A stretch of 64,000 nt of DNA from Corynespora cassiicola (Eukaryota; Ascomycota; Dothideomycetes; Pleosporales; Corynesporascaceae): positions 310,001 to 374,000 of the forward strand of contig JAEUWY010000005.1 in the NCBI GenBank assembly GCA_022059125.1, given 5' to 3'. Positions 9,633 to 20,967 of this stretch are shown piece by piece. The stretch's first letter is position 1. Each line of letters starts with the position of its first letter. The notes under the pieces were generated by a model. The model was not told the origin of the DNA, ran no database searches, and saw only the letters and a program-made list of their open reading frames with translations. A program made the position numbers and the translations under genes.

Positions 9633-12284
9633 TTAGTTAGAGTTTGCTAGAATATCGTCTGCAAATGCATTCCCGTACACTGGAGGGAAAGGCATCGGAT
9701 CCATAAAAAAGTCAAAATCAGCCGACATGTCGGAGACACTATTCCCAGGAAGCTGATTAAAAGATGGCGGAAACTCTGGGTAAGAAGAGAGATTGTCGAG
9801 GTAGTTTTCTTGCCACATATGGGACTGCACCAAATGCCCACCGTACGTATCAGCCTGATGGTTCCAGAGCATGACGGAAATGTCGTCGAGATGATGCGCT
9901 CTTTTGAGCAAGGCGCCAACGACTTTGAGCGCCCTTTCAGCAGTGCTATCGCGTTTCCGAAGGAATTTAAGCCAGTCAAACAATTTTTTCATGGGGCTGG
10001 TAACGTTGATTTTGGTATTCGAGACATGCGCTGATCCCGAGGAAATTTCGAGGAATAGAACTGCCAAGGCTTGCATGACTGAACAGGTTAGGCCTCCGAG
10101 CAACCAAAGCTGTGAAGCAGATACTCACTGTAATGGACAATACACCACCACGGCCCTTCTCCGATGATTCGAGTGTCGGAGCTTTCTGGCAATAGGCGCG
10201 ACAAATCTTGGGCAGTCTGTACACAGACGCAAGCCATTCTTTGGTCGAAGCTGACCGAGTCGTCATTATCTTCCGACTGCTGCTTTGGACGAGACAGGCA
10301 AGGACGAGTAAGAAGCATCTTTGTGCTCAGATAACCAAACTCGAGTATTTTCTTTTCCCGCTCTGATAGCAGAGACAAAATGGAGCAGTTTTCATCAGAA
10401 AATGTCATCCGACTCCACTCATCCATCTCAAAACTCAAGGTGGAGATGCTCTTCTGTATGTCTTGCCAGGGAGTAACAGCGGCTCGGACAGAGTACAGGC
10501 TTACAAGGGCTCTTCGCGTAATCAGCCCAAGCTTAATCTGAGCCGTCAAAAACCCGGGAGAGTACCTCCCAGGGCTTTTCAACAGGCCCTTTGGTAAAGA
10601 TATATTAAAATCGGTATTGTAGATGCCGCATGGCCGTCCAGTGATTGTACTCAGGAGGCACTCCAAATGTTGCAGGCTCCACCAGGTCCTGCTCAGATCC
10701 TCGTCGTTGTCATTGGGAGGGGAGGAACTGTTATTTCGGAGGTGGAGATCACAGGATATAGCGCAGCGAACAGATATTCCTATCGTTGTCCATGCTCTAT
10801 CATCGAGCACTTAGTGACCATATGATGATGGAAACAAGTAAACGCACCTGTTAGCATGGCCAGTAATGAGATAATAGAAAGAAAGAATAGCGAAAAACTA
10901 CCGATGGTCAGAAAAAGATGCTAAACACGTGAGTTTCCAAGGCTCTTACCTGGACCATTGGCAGATCGGGAGCCGACAAGGTCATTAAAGTGTCGTTTAG
11001 TTCCAACAGCCGAACAGCCTTTGACATGTAGAGGGCATGATCGTCGCTGGGCAGCTCGTCGTCATCCTTCAACAAGTCCGAGTACCGCGATCCGATGGAA
11101 AAGATAAGATTCATGATTGCTCTCCATTGCTTGGGGGTCTGATATGGCGTCTCATACCAGTTCTGCATTTGGTTCATGAGCTCCAAGGGAATAATAGGTA
11201 GCCAGCCCATCACGGCTTCCAGGAAGCATTGGAACAGTCTGTCTGCTGTGTACAAGTCAGGCACCTCATAGGGATTTACGGACATATCTACCTCGACGGG
11301 ATCGCCGTCGAGGTAGAAATAGGTGTTTTTCAAATGCGATTCTCGCTGTGTAGAAGGTTCGCACTCTTCCAAATCCTGCATTTTCTCACATTCAGCATAT
11401 AAATCCCCCGATGGTTCCAATGCGGGGCCGTGTAGAGGAAGGAACTCTTGTTGGAGGTTCAGCAACCACTGGTTGTCCGCGACTTCGTCGGGATTAGGGG
11501 AGTTCTGGCCTTGACTTGCAGGTGCATCGTCCATATGCTCATTGCCACCAGTGGCAATTTGTAAATCATCTTCAGGATCCTCGCGCATCTGGACCGTAGC
11601 TGCAGATGGGATCGGCGAAGGAGCGCTAGCGCCTACCTGAGACTATGAGTCTTGAGCAAACTCGTAAAGAGAACTCATGAACCTACTCTTTCAAGCGCGT
11701 CGTGAATTTTGTCTCTGTCTTGCTCGTTCACGCGATGACTAACATCCTGAAGGACTAAGACCAGTAATTCTCTTTGGTCAGTAGCTCTGTTTGCAAATCA
11801 GAATGATAGCGATGGTAGTTACAGTGGCGCACGTTACTCTTGTAGCCGATCTTTTCTGCTCTGTTCATAGACGCAGGGCAGGCCGTTCGCCTGGCATTCC
11901 TTGCAACGCGGCTGTTCACCGGAGCACTTGGTCCCTGAAACGACTGTTAGCCGCTACCTGCGCCTCCACCAAAGCTAGACAGAGGCTCACTTCGCGTGCG
12001 GCAATTGTTGCACTTGGGAATGTTAGCTTTGGTGTCGCGGGGCATAGCTAAATCTAGCATAAGAAACTTACTGCTCTCGAAACGCGACTTCTCTGAGGTC
12101 GCGCCGCAACCTCACGCCGCTCTAGCCTTGGAATCAGCACTCTACTGTGAGAGGCGGCATCAAGGCGAGAATGTGTAGGGGATGGGACATTCTGCATCGT
12201 CCGTGGATGTTTGCGTGTACGAGAGGCTGGCCCCCGACCTGTAGATGTTTTGTGAGGCGGCGGCCCGGCTGAGTTGGGCTTCAT
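9633..12284 (-). CDS. Zn2Cys6 transcription factor with fungal_trans domain; frame apparently broken near 10.8 kb
   Basis: Model complement(join(9633..10078, 10129..10847, 10950..11636, 11687..11786, 11838..11934, 11991..12012, 12072..12284)). Exons 1-3 assemble a perfect zinc cluster, C72-x2-C75-x6-C82-x6-C89-x2-C92-x6-C99 (ACNNCRTRRTKC, then PRCKECQANGLPC). The first two cysteines are on a 22-base exon. Introns of 50-59 bp have CTAAC branch points. The middle region, FLEAVMGWLPIIP, and the later RAWTTIGISVRCAIS, WWSLQHLECLLSTITGRP and WWCIVHYIMQALAVLFLE are typical of the fungal_trans domain. Between exon 5 (ending MVQ) and RAWTTIGI the frame does not close: after a canonical 102-bp intron exon 6 is one base out of phase, and the alternative frame has TAA at 10811-10813. 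It is a nuclear DNA-binding regulator if functional; the target is unknown. Confidence 0.75.
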
Positions 12285-14137
12285 AATCGTGGTGTTGATG
12301 CTTTTTTAGATCGGCGCCGTAATTGGGTGGCTATCTTCCCCGAACGGAGAAATGACCGACTACCGACTAACTCTTTACAGGAAGAATCGCCTCGCGAGGA
12401 TTAAGAGCTGGCCTAATCATCCCATGGCGAAGATCCTGGAGGGCAGTGTCCGCAGTGTCCGCACCTCCCACGGGTCAATACAGTCCCCTCTCCACCCTTT
12501 ATATGGACACCAGCGTGGTGGATCCGATGCAATAGTGATGCCTTGCATTCTAATCATCACAGAGGAGGCGGAAATCCAAGCAGGTACCCAGGCATCTTTT
12601 CGGTGTATAAATAACCATTCCGTGTTATCCAGACGCGTGCATCGAGGATGTCAGTTAGTTTATGCATCACGGGAGAGCGGGGGCCGACGCGAGATATAGC
12701 ATGCAGTGTGAAGGACAATTTCATCTCGACCAGCGCCTTTCGTTTTCAGATCACTACCAAGTAAAGTCTGTCATGCATGTCAACAGTATGTCGTAGATAT
12801 AGTTCATCTTCAACCTATTGTATGTTCAGTTATGCTTTTGGGCCCCTGCTAGTCCCCCTTGTGCGTTCTTTTCTAAAAAAAACATTCCTATATATAGTGC
12901 TTATCTACTAATAAACGCCTTTTCACAACTATTTATATGCAACTTGCCGTAATTTAGGCATATGTTTATGCTCAACGTATATTTTGTCGAAGTCCACTAC
13001 GCATTGCAATAAACTTTCAGTAGTCTTCGTTTTTTGTCAAAACTGTTGAGGGTCAAAACTACTGTTCTTGAACATTGACTTTTGGTCCCTCAAGTTACTT
13101 TCTTTAGAAGATGCTATAGCGAACAACACACGCAAACAGGCCGCATGCAACCCCGTTGCCTATTACGTCAGAGTAGGGCGATTTCCGATGAACCTTCATC
13201 ACCAAATGACGTCAGTTATTCCAAATCAAATCCTCTAAGCTATCGTTAAGAAACATAGTATACCGGTGATATCAAGCTGTGCAAGACAGAGAGGGGGAGA
13301 TAAGGTGCTTGAAACCAAGTGACGCTGCGAAATATCTACCCGTGTCTAGAGCAAAAGCAGCTACTAAACAGTCGTTTCCTGTGCACTAGACATCCAGAAC
13401 ACAAGTTCGGATAAGCAGAGGATGGACTGGCCATTTTCTCCCGGCTAAACATCTTAACATCAAAATACACTATAGCCCCCATCTCAGGACTGTTCTCCCT
13501 CCTCCTTACCTCCATCAGCGCAGAACATGACACACATTGTAGATCACACATCACACATCACATCACACCATCACCAAGCCAAACAAACAAACGCAAAATC
13601 CCCGCAACCACGGCATAAATTTCCGCACTCTGTATATACATCCCTATCCAACCACTCCCCACCACCATGCTTCTCCTAAAATGTCAGTCCACGCAATGCA
13701 ATGCAATGCCATGCCATGCAACAAACACACACACATGCACGCAGATGCAATCTTGACAAAAAAGCAACAACAAAACCTAAAGTAGCCAAAAAAAACAAGA
13801 CAAGACATGAGATTTCGCAAAGAGAGGCAGACAGACAGGCGCTTATAAAAGACAACAAGGGGAGGAGAGAGAGGAAATGAGAGCAGTTTAAAAAAAAAAA
13901 AAAGAGATCGGGGAAGCCGTCCAACCAAAGCCCATCCCATCCATGAGTGCCCATAATCCATCAAAGAAAAAGAGACCAGACGCCCATCCATGAATCCATA
14001 ACAGCCATAAACGGTAGGAAAAGGAACGCGAAAGTGAGAGCCATCTACAGGCCCCATGCAAACATCCACGCGAGAGACTGTATCCCCTCTTCAACTCCAC
14101 ACCTCAAGTTCACGCCATCTCTTTCTCCTATGCAGAT
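12285..14137. other. Intergenic: regulator promoter and transporter 3' flank, with a CRE-like site
   Basis: About 1.85 kb without a supportable gene. It contains a perfect TGACGTCA palindrome at 13207-13214 and a poly-A run near 13890. The right end should hold the 3' UTR of the MCH1-like gene. The short open frames here lack any recognisable motif. Confidence 0.45.
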
Positions 14138-15976
14138 CTAAACCGCGACGCCCCTCTTCTTCCAGCCTCCAGGCCCCCTCCACGCCCAAACCCACAAGCC
14201 CATGGCAATCCAGACCGAAATCGCCATGGCCCAAAACGTAGGCGCATAACAGCTCTGGCCATAGCACAGCACATCACTCGCACCACCTTCCATCATTCCC
14301 TCCTCCCCACCATCCGCCGCAGCCCTCTGGTACACCGCGGCATACACAGCGCCCCAAACCGTCGCGCCGGCAGCCGGCGTCATGGCCAGGATGCCCCAAT
14401 TGGTGCCAAAGTTCTCTACGCCCCACACGACGCTCACGACGATGGGAGTGAGGCTGAAGACGGCGCCGTAGCCCGCGCCGATGAGTGCGGAGACGGCGGC
14501 GAAGCGGTCGGGGTGGTTTTGCACGGCGCCCGAGGCGAGGAGGAGCTGGCCGAGGGAGAGGATGCCTGCGAAGGCAAGGAGGAAGGCTATGCGGGAGAGG
14601 GTGAAGCGGCGGCCCGAGGGCTGGGATTCGAACGAGGCGAACGAGGCGGTCGAGTTTGCGAGGGAGTCGGGGCCGCGGCGGTGCTGGTGTGAGGGCGCGG
14701 TCGGGGCGAGCACGTCGGACAGGGTGCCGGTGAGGAGGCGGGCGAGGGTCGATGTGATGGCCACGATGGAGACGTGGGTGGCCGGGGACGTGGAGGCGGC
14801 GACGTGCGGCGGGGTCAGGGTGCCGATGATGGTGCCCAGGTTGTTGATAAAGGCCTCTCCGGGGCCGGTGACGAGGAAGAAGCCCGCGGCCAGCCACCAC
14901 ATGGTGGGGTCCGAGACGTAGCGGCGCGTCTCCTCGTTGAGGAGCCACGTCTTCTTGCGGGCCTCCTCCTCTGCGTGGGCCTTGAGGCGCTCGGCCTCGG
15001 TCTGCAAAAAGTCAAACGTCGAGTCGGAGAGGTCGCGCGTCTCCATGGTGCCGTAGCCGTGGTTGTGCGCCGCCTGGGTGAAGAACTCGTCCTGGGCGAG
15101 CAGGCCGGAGCGCTCGAGCTCGTCGACGGCCTCATCAATCATCTCCTCTTCGTCGACAATCTGGAGGGTGAAGGTGCCAATGACGCCCACGAAGAGCAGC
15201 AGCAGGCCCAGGAACAGGAAGAAGCGGTACACGTCGACGTCGCCGCGGCTCCCGTCCGGGTTCTTGACGTACAGCAGGCGGCTCCCGACCTGGCTCTGCC
15301 ACATGCCGCTGAGCCCAAAGGCGGCGATTGGCACGGCCAGGGCGATGCCCTTTGCGTTTCCGCGGCCAAAGTTCTTCGCGCACGTCGTCACGGCCGACAG
15401 GTACATGCAGCTCGTGCCCATGCCGATGCCGGCAAAGGCCAACACCATGACGCCAAACGGCCATCCGTCGCCGCCAGCGGCCGGCGGCGGGCCGCTCTTG
15501 TATGTAAAGGCAGCGAGGAGGTAGCCCAGGCCAAAGAAGAGGCCGGACAGGCAGGCGGGGACGCCGGGGCCCAGGCGGTCGCAGAGGTATCCAAAGGCCG
15601 GGACGGGCAGGTACATGCCGAGTTCGGCGACGATGGAGACGATGTTGACCTGCACCTGGGTGTAGTGCAGCTTGGACTGGAACAAATGGCCGTACAGCGA
15701 GTAGGCGGTGATACTGCCGGCGCAGAGGCAGTTGACAATGGCCCAGGCGAAGCTCAGCCAGCGCACCAGCTGGTGGCGCAGGCGCTCGCGGTCGCGTTCC
15801 ATGATGCCCTCTGCTACCTGCTCGAAGAAGCTGCCGGCGTAACTCGTATTCTGGGACAGGCGGCTCGATTCGCTGTCGCCGTCGGGGTGGAGGAGGGGAC
15901 GTCGGGGGGAGTAGTCGAGCTTGCCAATACCATTGCTGCTATTTCGCTTGGAGGATGACGAGGACGGCGGCGACAT
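14138..15976 (-). CDS. MCH1: MCH1-like major facilitator (nodulin-like / monocarboxylate-type) transporter
   Basis: 612 residues from ATG 15976 (MSPPSSSSSKRNSS). The frame is open for another 91 codons upstream, but that stretch is low-complexity and would take up part of the shared promoter, so I reject it. Twelve membrane segments are visible in two groups of six: WLSFAWAIVNCLCAGSITAY, then LPVPAFGYLCDRLGPGVPAC, then FAGIGMGTSCMYLSAVTTCA with NFGRGNAKGIALAVPIAAFG, a long acidic cytoplasmic loop, then WWLAAGFFLVTGPGEAFINN, then ARLLTGTLSDVL, and a final WAMAISVWIAMGLWVW. The loop-2 motif GYLCDRLG and repeat motif GTLSDVL fit the MFS signature. Yeast MCH1 is a vacuolar monocarboxylate-transporter homologue of unproven substrate. 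No intron is needed. It is divergent from RRP42. Confidence 0.85.
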   Translation of the reverse strand: MSPPSSSSSKRNSSNGIGKLDYSPRRPLLHPDGDSESSRLSQNTSYAGSFFEQVAEGIMERDRERLRHQLVRWLSFAWAIVNCLCAGSITAYSLYGHLFQSKLHYTQVQVNIVSIVAELGMYLPVPAFGYLCDRLGPGVPACLSGLFFGLGYLLAAFTYKSGPPPAAGGDGWPFGVMVLAFAGIGMGTSCMYLSAVTTCAKNFGRGNAKGIALAVPIAAFGLSGMWQSQVGSRLLYVKNPDGSRGDVDVYRFFLFLGLLLLFVGVIGTFTLQIVDEEEMIDEAVDELERSGLLAQDEFFTQAAHNHGYGTMETRDLSDSTFDFLQTEAERLKAHAEEEARKKTWLLNEETRRYVSDPTMWWLAAGFFLVTGPGEAFINNLGTIIGTLTPPHVAASTSPATHVSIVAITSTLARLLTGTLSDVLAPTAPSHQHRRGPDSLANSTASFASFESQPSGRRFTLSRIAFLLAFAGILSLGQLLLASGAVQNHPDRFAAVSALIGAGYGAVFSLTPIVVSVVWGVENFGTNWGILAMTPAAGATVWGAVYAAVYQRAAADGGEEGMMEGGASDVLCYGQSCYAPTFWAMAISVWIAMGLWVWAWRGPGGWKKRGVAV

Positions 15977-16392
15977 GGCCGGTTTCGGGGATCCGGGGCG
16001 TGTGACGGGGCGTGATGACGGGGGGTAGTGCGTGTGACACGGCGGCGCGTGGGTGGAGGGAGGGATGGTGGAAAGACTAGTATTAATGACGACGGCTACT
16101 TCATGTCTGCCTGAGTGCGCGCGACGATGGACAATGGACGCCGGGGGATGAAGAAAGAAACGCGCCGGCGCCGACAGAGAGGGACGCGGAAAACAAGAGG
16201 ACGCAATGAAGCGGTCAACGGCCGACGGTCGTGTCGTCGCAAACGTCAAGCTCCCGTGCGAGCAGATACGCTGCAGCCTCTGATTCGTGCGCCGCCAGCC
16301 CTACGCGAAACATTTCTTTCACCTCTCTCTCTTTCTGGCTCTCTCCCTCCCACCACCGCGACTCTACAATCCCTCCTCCCCCCGCCGCAGCC
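15977..16392. promoter_or_regulatory. Divergent promoter between MCH1-like and RRP42
   Basis: 416 bases separate the two start codons, which point away from each other. The RRP42 side is strongly pyrimidine-rich (runs of CTCTCTCTTTC around 16320-16335), a usual feature of fungal core promoters and 5' UTRs of housekeeping genes. No TATA box is seen. Confidence 0.5.
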
Positions 16393-17472
16393 ATGGCGCC
16401 CTCGCACGTCGCCCTCGTCAACCTCTCGCCCGCCGAGCTGTCCTTTCTGCGCTCCACCCTGTCCCAGTCGCCGCCGCTCCGCCTGGACCACACAAAGGGC
16501 CCCAAGGATTTCCGCTCCATGCGCGCCGAGTATGACGTGCTACCCGGTGCCAATGGCAGCGCCCGCATTGCCCTCGAGGACGGCACCGAGGCCCTGGTCG
16601 GCGTCAAGGCCGAGGTTGAGAAGACGCAGTGGCGGCCGTCCAGGGAGGATGCAGACGTCGTCATGAAGGAGGGGCAGGGCGAAGAAGAGCAGGACAGGCC
16701 CACGGCCGGTCGCGGCCAGAGCGCGTGGATAGAGATGAGCGTAGAGATCCCCGGCTTCCGCGACGACGACGCCCTGCCCGTGTTCCTGGCCTCGATGCTC
16801 ACAGAGAGCCTGCTCGCCAGCGGCGCTCTGACCGACCGCCTGTACATCAACTCGCGCTTCCACTGGAAGCTGTACATTGACATTCTGCTGCTCTCGCCGC
16901 CGCTGTCGTACCCACTCGCCCTGCTTTCCATGACGACGCATCTGGCCCTGCTCACCTCGCGCCTGCCCGCCCTCAAGTCCGAGGGCGACGAGGACCCGCT
17001 CTTTGACGACGACTGGGACGCCGCCGTCCCTCTATACCCCAAGGGCAAGGGCGGTCCGTCCGAGCGGCCCCCCGTCATTGTGCTGGCCATGGCCGTGGGC
17101 CCCAACATCATCTTCGACCCGTGCAAGGAGGAGCTGGCCGTAGCCGACGCCGTGCTCGCCGTGGCATGCACCAGCACCACCACGACCCCCGCCAGTGCCC
17201 GCATCGTCTCCATTCGCACCATCGACCCTCCCTCCCACCTCACCCCACCCGGCGTGCCCAACTCGATGAACTCGGCCACCGGCGGGACCGTCCCGGCCAC
17301 GAGCGCGGAGGCTCTGACGCAGCGCGAGCTGCTGGCCAACACCGGCGTGTGGACCCCGCCCCGCGGCGGGATGAAGAGGGGCCTGATTTCCAAGGTCGTA
17401 AAGATGGTAGTAGAGAATGGCGGGGTCGCCGAGGAGGTCATCACCGCCCTACAGACGATTGAGCTTGGATGA
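16393..17472 (+). CDS. RRP42: Exosome complex component RRP42 (RNase PH-like ring subunit)
   Basis: A single exon of 359 residues starting MAPSHVALVNLSPAELSFLR at an ATG in GCCATGG context. It has the order of an RNase PH fold of the Rrp42/EXOSC7 type: early RSMRAEYDVLPGANGSARI, then GTEALVGVKAEVEKT, then a long acidic insert, then LYINSRFHWKLYIDILLLSP, and the second domain with PPVIVLAMAVGPNIIFDPCK and EELAVADAVLAVACTST. Rrp42 is one of six catalytically inactive RNase PH-like subunits forming the barrel of the nuclear and cytoplasmic RNA exosome, which channels RNA to Rrp44/Rrp6. The length is somewhat above the yeast protein (265 residues), explained by the acidic insert and a C-terminal extension that reads GVWTPPRGGMKRGLISKVVK. 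Confidence 0.85.
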   Translation: MAPSHVALVNLSPAELSFLRSTLSQSPPLRLDHTKGPKDFRSMRAEYDVLPGANGSARIALEDGTEALVGVKAEVEKTQWRPSREDADVVMKEGQGEEEQDRPTAGRGQSAWIEMSVEIPGFRDDDALPVFLASMLTESLLASGALTDRLYINSRFHWKLYIDILLLSPPLSYPLALLSMTTHLALLTSRLPALKSEGDEDPLFDDDWDAAVPLYPKGKGGPSERPPVIVLAMAVGPNIIFDPCKEELAVADAVLAVACTSTTTTPASARIVSIRTIDPPSHLTPPGVPNSMNSATGGTVPATSAEALTQRELLANTGVWTPPRGGMKRGLISKVVKMVVENGGVAEEVITALQTIELG

Positions 17473-18499
17473 ACGCCCGTGGTAGAACGAACGCTTATGT
17501 CGACCGCTATCCCTCCGCGTGGTATGGGTCCGCAGATCCGAACATGACGGCGATTCAAGGATATGAAGATTATTGCTGGGCCCTTGCCGTAAAAGGAAGT
17601 GTCTGGCCCTTCGCGCAAGCTCACAGCGCGTGGAATGTCATGCATGATATCAAGTCGTGCTTGCTGTATTAGCCATGGAGCCATTGGATGTGGCCTCAAC
17701 CAGGCCGCATCAGTTGGGCAGGCTCTCTGGCATTTTGGATGGAACCTGGCTCCTACATTCGGCTAAATTCAGACGTCACATCGTCAATAATGAAATAGAT
17801 ATCCACATGGCTGCAGAGACAGCTGCTCTTTTTCCAAGACTACAGAAAAGCTCATCCGTTCCAATGCTGTGCTAGAAGGGGACTATAGTTTTTTTTTCTT
17901 TTTGCCCTGAGAGTAAGGAGAGATGTTTGCCTATTAAGGCCTTGTCCAGACCTTACTTCCTGTGACTCTTGTGATTTTGGGCTAGGGTCTTGGAGGGATA
18001 CCTAGTCACATGGTTGATTATTGCCTAGCATGCATTGAGGTTCCTTGACAGTGACTTCTCTAATCTACAGTCCGCTCATTGATATTGGAGACACAATTCA
18101 GACATTTCCTGCAGCACGTTGACGTTTGCGCGTTCGTGAGCTAGGTACAGGGTTGGGATGGGAGCACGGGGCACTATTGGCTGGGGCTGGGGGGCTGGAG
18201 CAAGGTATTGCGAACTCAGACATCACAACATACTTCGCTCTCCTTACAACATGTTCAATCTCGATACCATCTACTACTAGCTTAGAGACTTGGAAAGTAC
18301 ATCTTGCTTTGCTAATCCCGACTAAAATCTTTTAATTCTTCAATACAATACAAGGATCAAATATTCCGCTTTCCTGCTGGCCCATGACTACACTACACTA
18401 GCAGCAGTAAGCCAAATACCACTACAGTGTTAGTACTCACAGCACGTACGACGAATTGTATTCCTGGTACTACGATTTTATTCCCAACCCAGCCTCACG
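17473..18499. other. Intergenic, nothing recognised
   Basis: About 1 kb. It contains the RRP42 3' flank, a short poly-T run near 17890, and otherwise unique sequence without a coding signal. Confidence 0.4.
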
Positions 18500-19736
18500 A
18501 TGACTTTCGGTCATGTTACCAGCCATGCACCCTTTCGTCAGCTAAACCACCCTGCAAACATTAAAATGGCATCAACTTTGGTAGGCCAATCCGGCCGTGT
18601 ATATGTCCAAGGCGAATTAATCCAGCGTCACTACAAAGACCCGAAGCTCAGTATATTCAAAGTTGCGTATACTTGATATTCTAAGCCCATCCCGCAACGA
18701 TAACCCGATTGTCTCCTGACCATCTCAATCAGGTCCGGAGACGAGCACTTTGCCTTGAAGCGCACAACCAAGCCATACTTTGATCTATCTCAGCGCATTG
18801 CAGTAGATATTTCCGGCTCCCACCGGCTTCGCATGAACGTCGATTACAATCAAGACGAAGGCATTCTAATCTATCCCCTTTTCAAAACCACGCTCCTCGC
18901 CCTCCTCCAGCAAGACCCAGACTTCCCATTTGAGGGGCGAAAGATAATACTAAGACGAGTAGGAAAAGCTATAAAAGAACTCCATGATAAAGACTGGATC
19001 CATACCGGTAATCCCTCCGTGCTCTAAACAGCCCCCTGGTTTAGGTCCCTTACCTAATTGACCAAACTCGGCAGATGTGAAACCTGACAACATCTTGATC
19101 AATTGAAACCAAGACGAAGCAAGCCAAAAAAAAGGTCACTGATGTAGCTCTGGGAGATTTCGACATTGCTTATTAATTGAAAGACGGAGAGGCTCGCAAC
19201 ACGCCCTATGCCATCGGAAACGCCATGTGGCGCAGTCCCGAAGGGCAGACTGGGCGAGGCATGATCAAGGCTTCGGACATCTTCTCATTCGGATTAGTAG
19301 TATGTGAGAAATTCCCAATATCTCAAGGTCCGCTCCAAGTCTTGAGTGCTAGTGTATATATGCCCTCGGAGGCGGAGAACTGCTTCTCATCGACAATTAC
19401 CAGGAACTTGTAAAGGAGGGCATATTGCCCGAGCAAGAAATCCTAACTCGACATTTTTCCTACTTTGGACCAGTTCCCGAAGGCCTTTACAAGCACATTG
19501 ACGACGAGGGTTGGAGGAATGCGTTAAAGGGGGTAGCGAGATTAGCTGAACTATCGGTCCACGATCAGCCTGAAATACACTTTGACTCTTGGGGCAAGGA
19601 GCTTGGCTCTAATGCACACGACATCATATCGGGGATGACAAAGATTGATCCGGGGGGTAGGTTGACGATAGGACAGGTGCTGGACCATCCGTGGTGGGAG
19701 GAGGAAGACGATGATGAAGAGGAAGCTGGAGGCTGA
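18500..19736 (+). pseudogene. Fungal Ser/Thr protein kinase-like gene, broken
   Basis: Exons can be followed: 18500-18666, intron to 18732, 18733-19007, intron to 19074, then 19075 onward. The text reads GQSGRVYVQGELIQRHYKDP, then HFALKRTTKPYFDLS (ATP-site Lys), GILIYPLFKTTLLALLQ, then DWIHTDVKPDNILIN (catalytic loop HTDVKPDN), then TDVALGDFDIAY (DFD magnesium loop), then GNAMWRSPEGQTGRG and KASDIFSFGLV. After another intron come YALGGGELLLIDNYQELV and a C-terminal lobe with VLDHPWWEEEDDDEEEAGG. It belongs to a kinase family seen in many filamentous ascomycete genomes, often as partial copies. Three lesions break it within 75 bases: TGA at 19104-19106 where the family has Trp, a one-base frame shift in an A-run near 19125-19133, and TAA at 19174-19176, one C-to-T from CAA. 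Confidence 0.8.
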
Positions 19737-20967
19737 AAAGGGTCTTGTCCGGGAGGAAAAGTAGAGGGATCCGGATTTGGCGACGGATGGTCAATGTTAT
19801 GTAGGTATTGTAATATGTGCTGGCGTAGCAAGCCTTGCTCTCTCAACTCAGTCGATTTCTGGCAAGTATAGAAGGCGTGATATGATTTGCTGTTCGTCTA
19901 CCTACCTACCGGCCTGCACGAAATGTGAGGTAGATACCTAGGTACCTGCCCATCTGCTAAAGCGACTGTGTGCTCTCTAATCAGTAACCCGACACTTGAT
20001 CGCTATCCTCCACCAGACCAGCAAATGATTTCCAAAATACAAAGTCCCGGCGTATCAGCGCCACCAGGTGTGCCCCAATCCCATCAACACACCACACCAC
20101 AAGCAGCCCTCGGCATCGGATCCGCTACGCCCAGCGCAGCCTTGCCCGGACCAAGACAATCCCAATAGCTCCCACTTCCACTGCATTGGCCCTCCCCTCC
20201 GAGCGCCGAGCTGAAAAACGCACTACAAATGCCGCGCTAGTCATCGTGTCGAGCCGGCGGCGCACGCCACGCTGAATGCGCTAGCGCGGGTCCAGAACAT
20301 GGGGATGGACCGATCGAGGTGCCAAGTTGTGAAGTGCGAATTGCGAACTGCGAAGGGTGTCGTATTGGGGGTGCATGGGATGTTATAAGAGAGGGCGATG
20401 CGCTTGGGGGATGTTTCTGTCTTTAGGGAAGGGAGGGGAATTAGTTTAGTTGTGTTGTAAGTGCATCTTATTCTGGGGTTCTTTCTGAGACTGGAAATGA
20501 TGTACGGCTAGAGGCTGGAGATGTGTTGGCATGCTAAAGTGATCGGGGGCTCTGTGTTTAGCCAAGGTAAGTATGAGAGCATCTTTGTCAGACCCTAAGT
20601 ATGAGTGTATTGATTCCAAAGACTGGCTTTGACCCAGGCCATATCACGAAACGACATCGTAAAAATACAAGAACCCGAACACTTCGCAGCCCACACTGTT
20701 AACTGTAAGGGAGCGTGTCGTATCGGGGCTATAGTCATCTAATTCGCATCGCTGTCACGGCAACCTCTTCAGGCGAGAAGTTCGCGACATCATGGAAGCT
20801 CTGACTGATATAGTCCACGCCTCTTGATGACTTTGTCCGATGCCCAGTTCGGTTCGAGTATAAGAAATAGATACTGCTTGCTCCCAACCTACGCCAGCCC
20901 AAAATCAAAACCAACGGCCGCATCATAGCGTCGTCCAAACAGCCAAACACCCTCCCGGACCCCATCT
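19737..20967. other. Intergenic, nothing recognised
   Basis: 1.2 kb between the kinase relic and the 3' end of the minus-strand regulator. Short repeats of CTAC near 19900 and GC-rich patches near 20250 are present; no gene is supported. Confidence 0.4.

Noticed and set aside
14774..15958. 394-codon plus-strand open frame antisense to the MCH1-like transporter
   Set aside because: It is the mirror of GC-rich transporter codons, low in complexity and without motifs.
15977..16249. Upstream extension of the MCH1-like frame by 91 codons
   Set aside because: Pro/Ser/His-rich, no membrane or signal feature, and it would occupy most of the divergent promoter.
16215..17699. 494-codon minus-strand open frame opposite RRP42
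   Set aside because: Shadow of the RRP42 coding sequence; Ser/Arg-rich with no domain, and the plus strand has clear exosome-subunit text.
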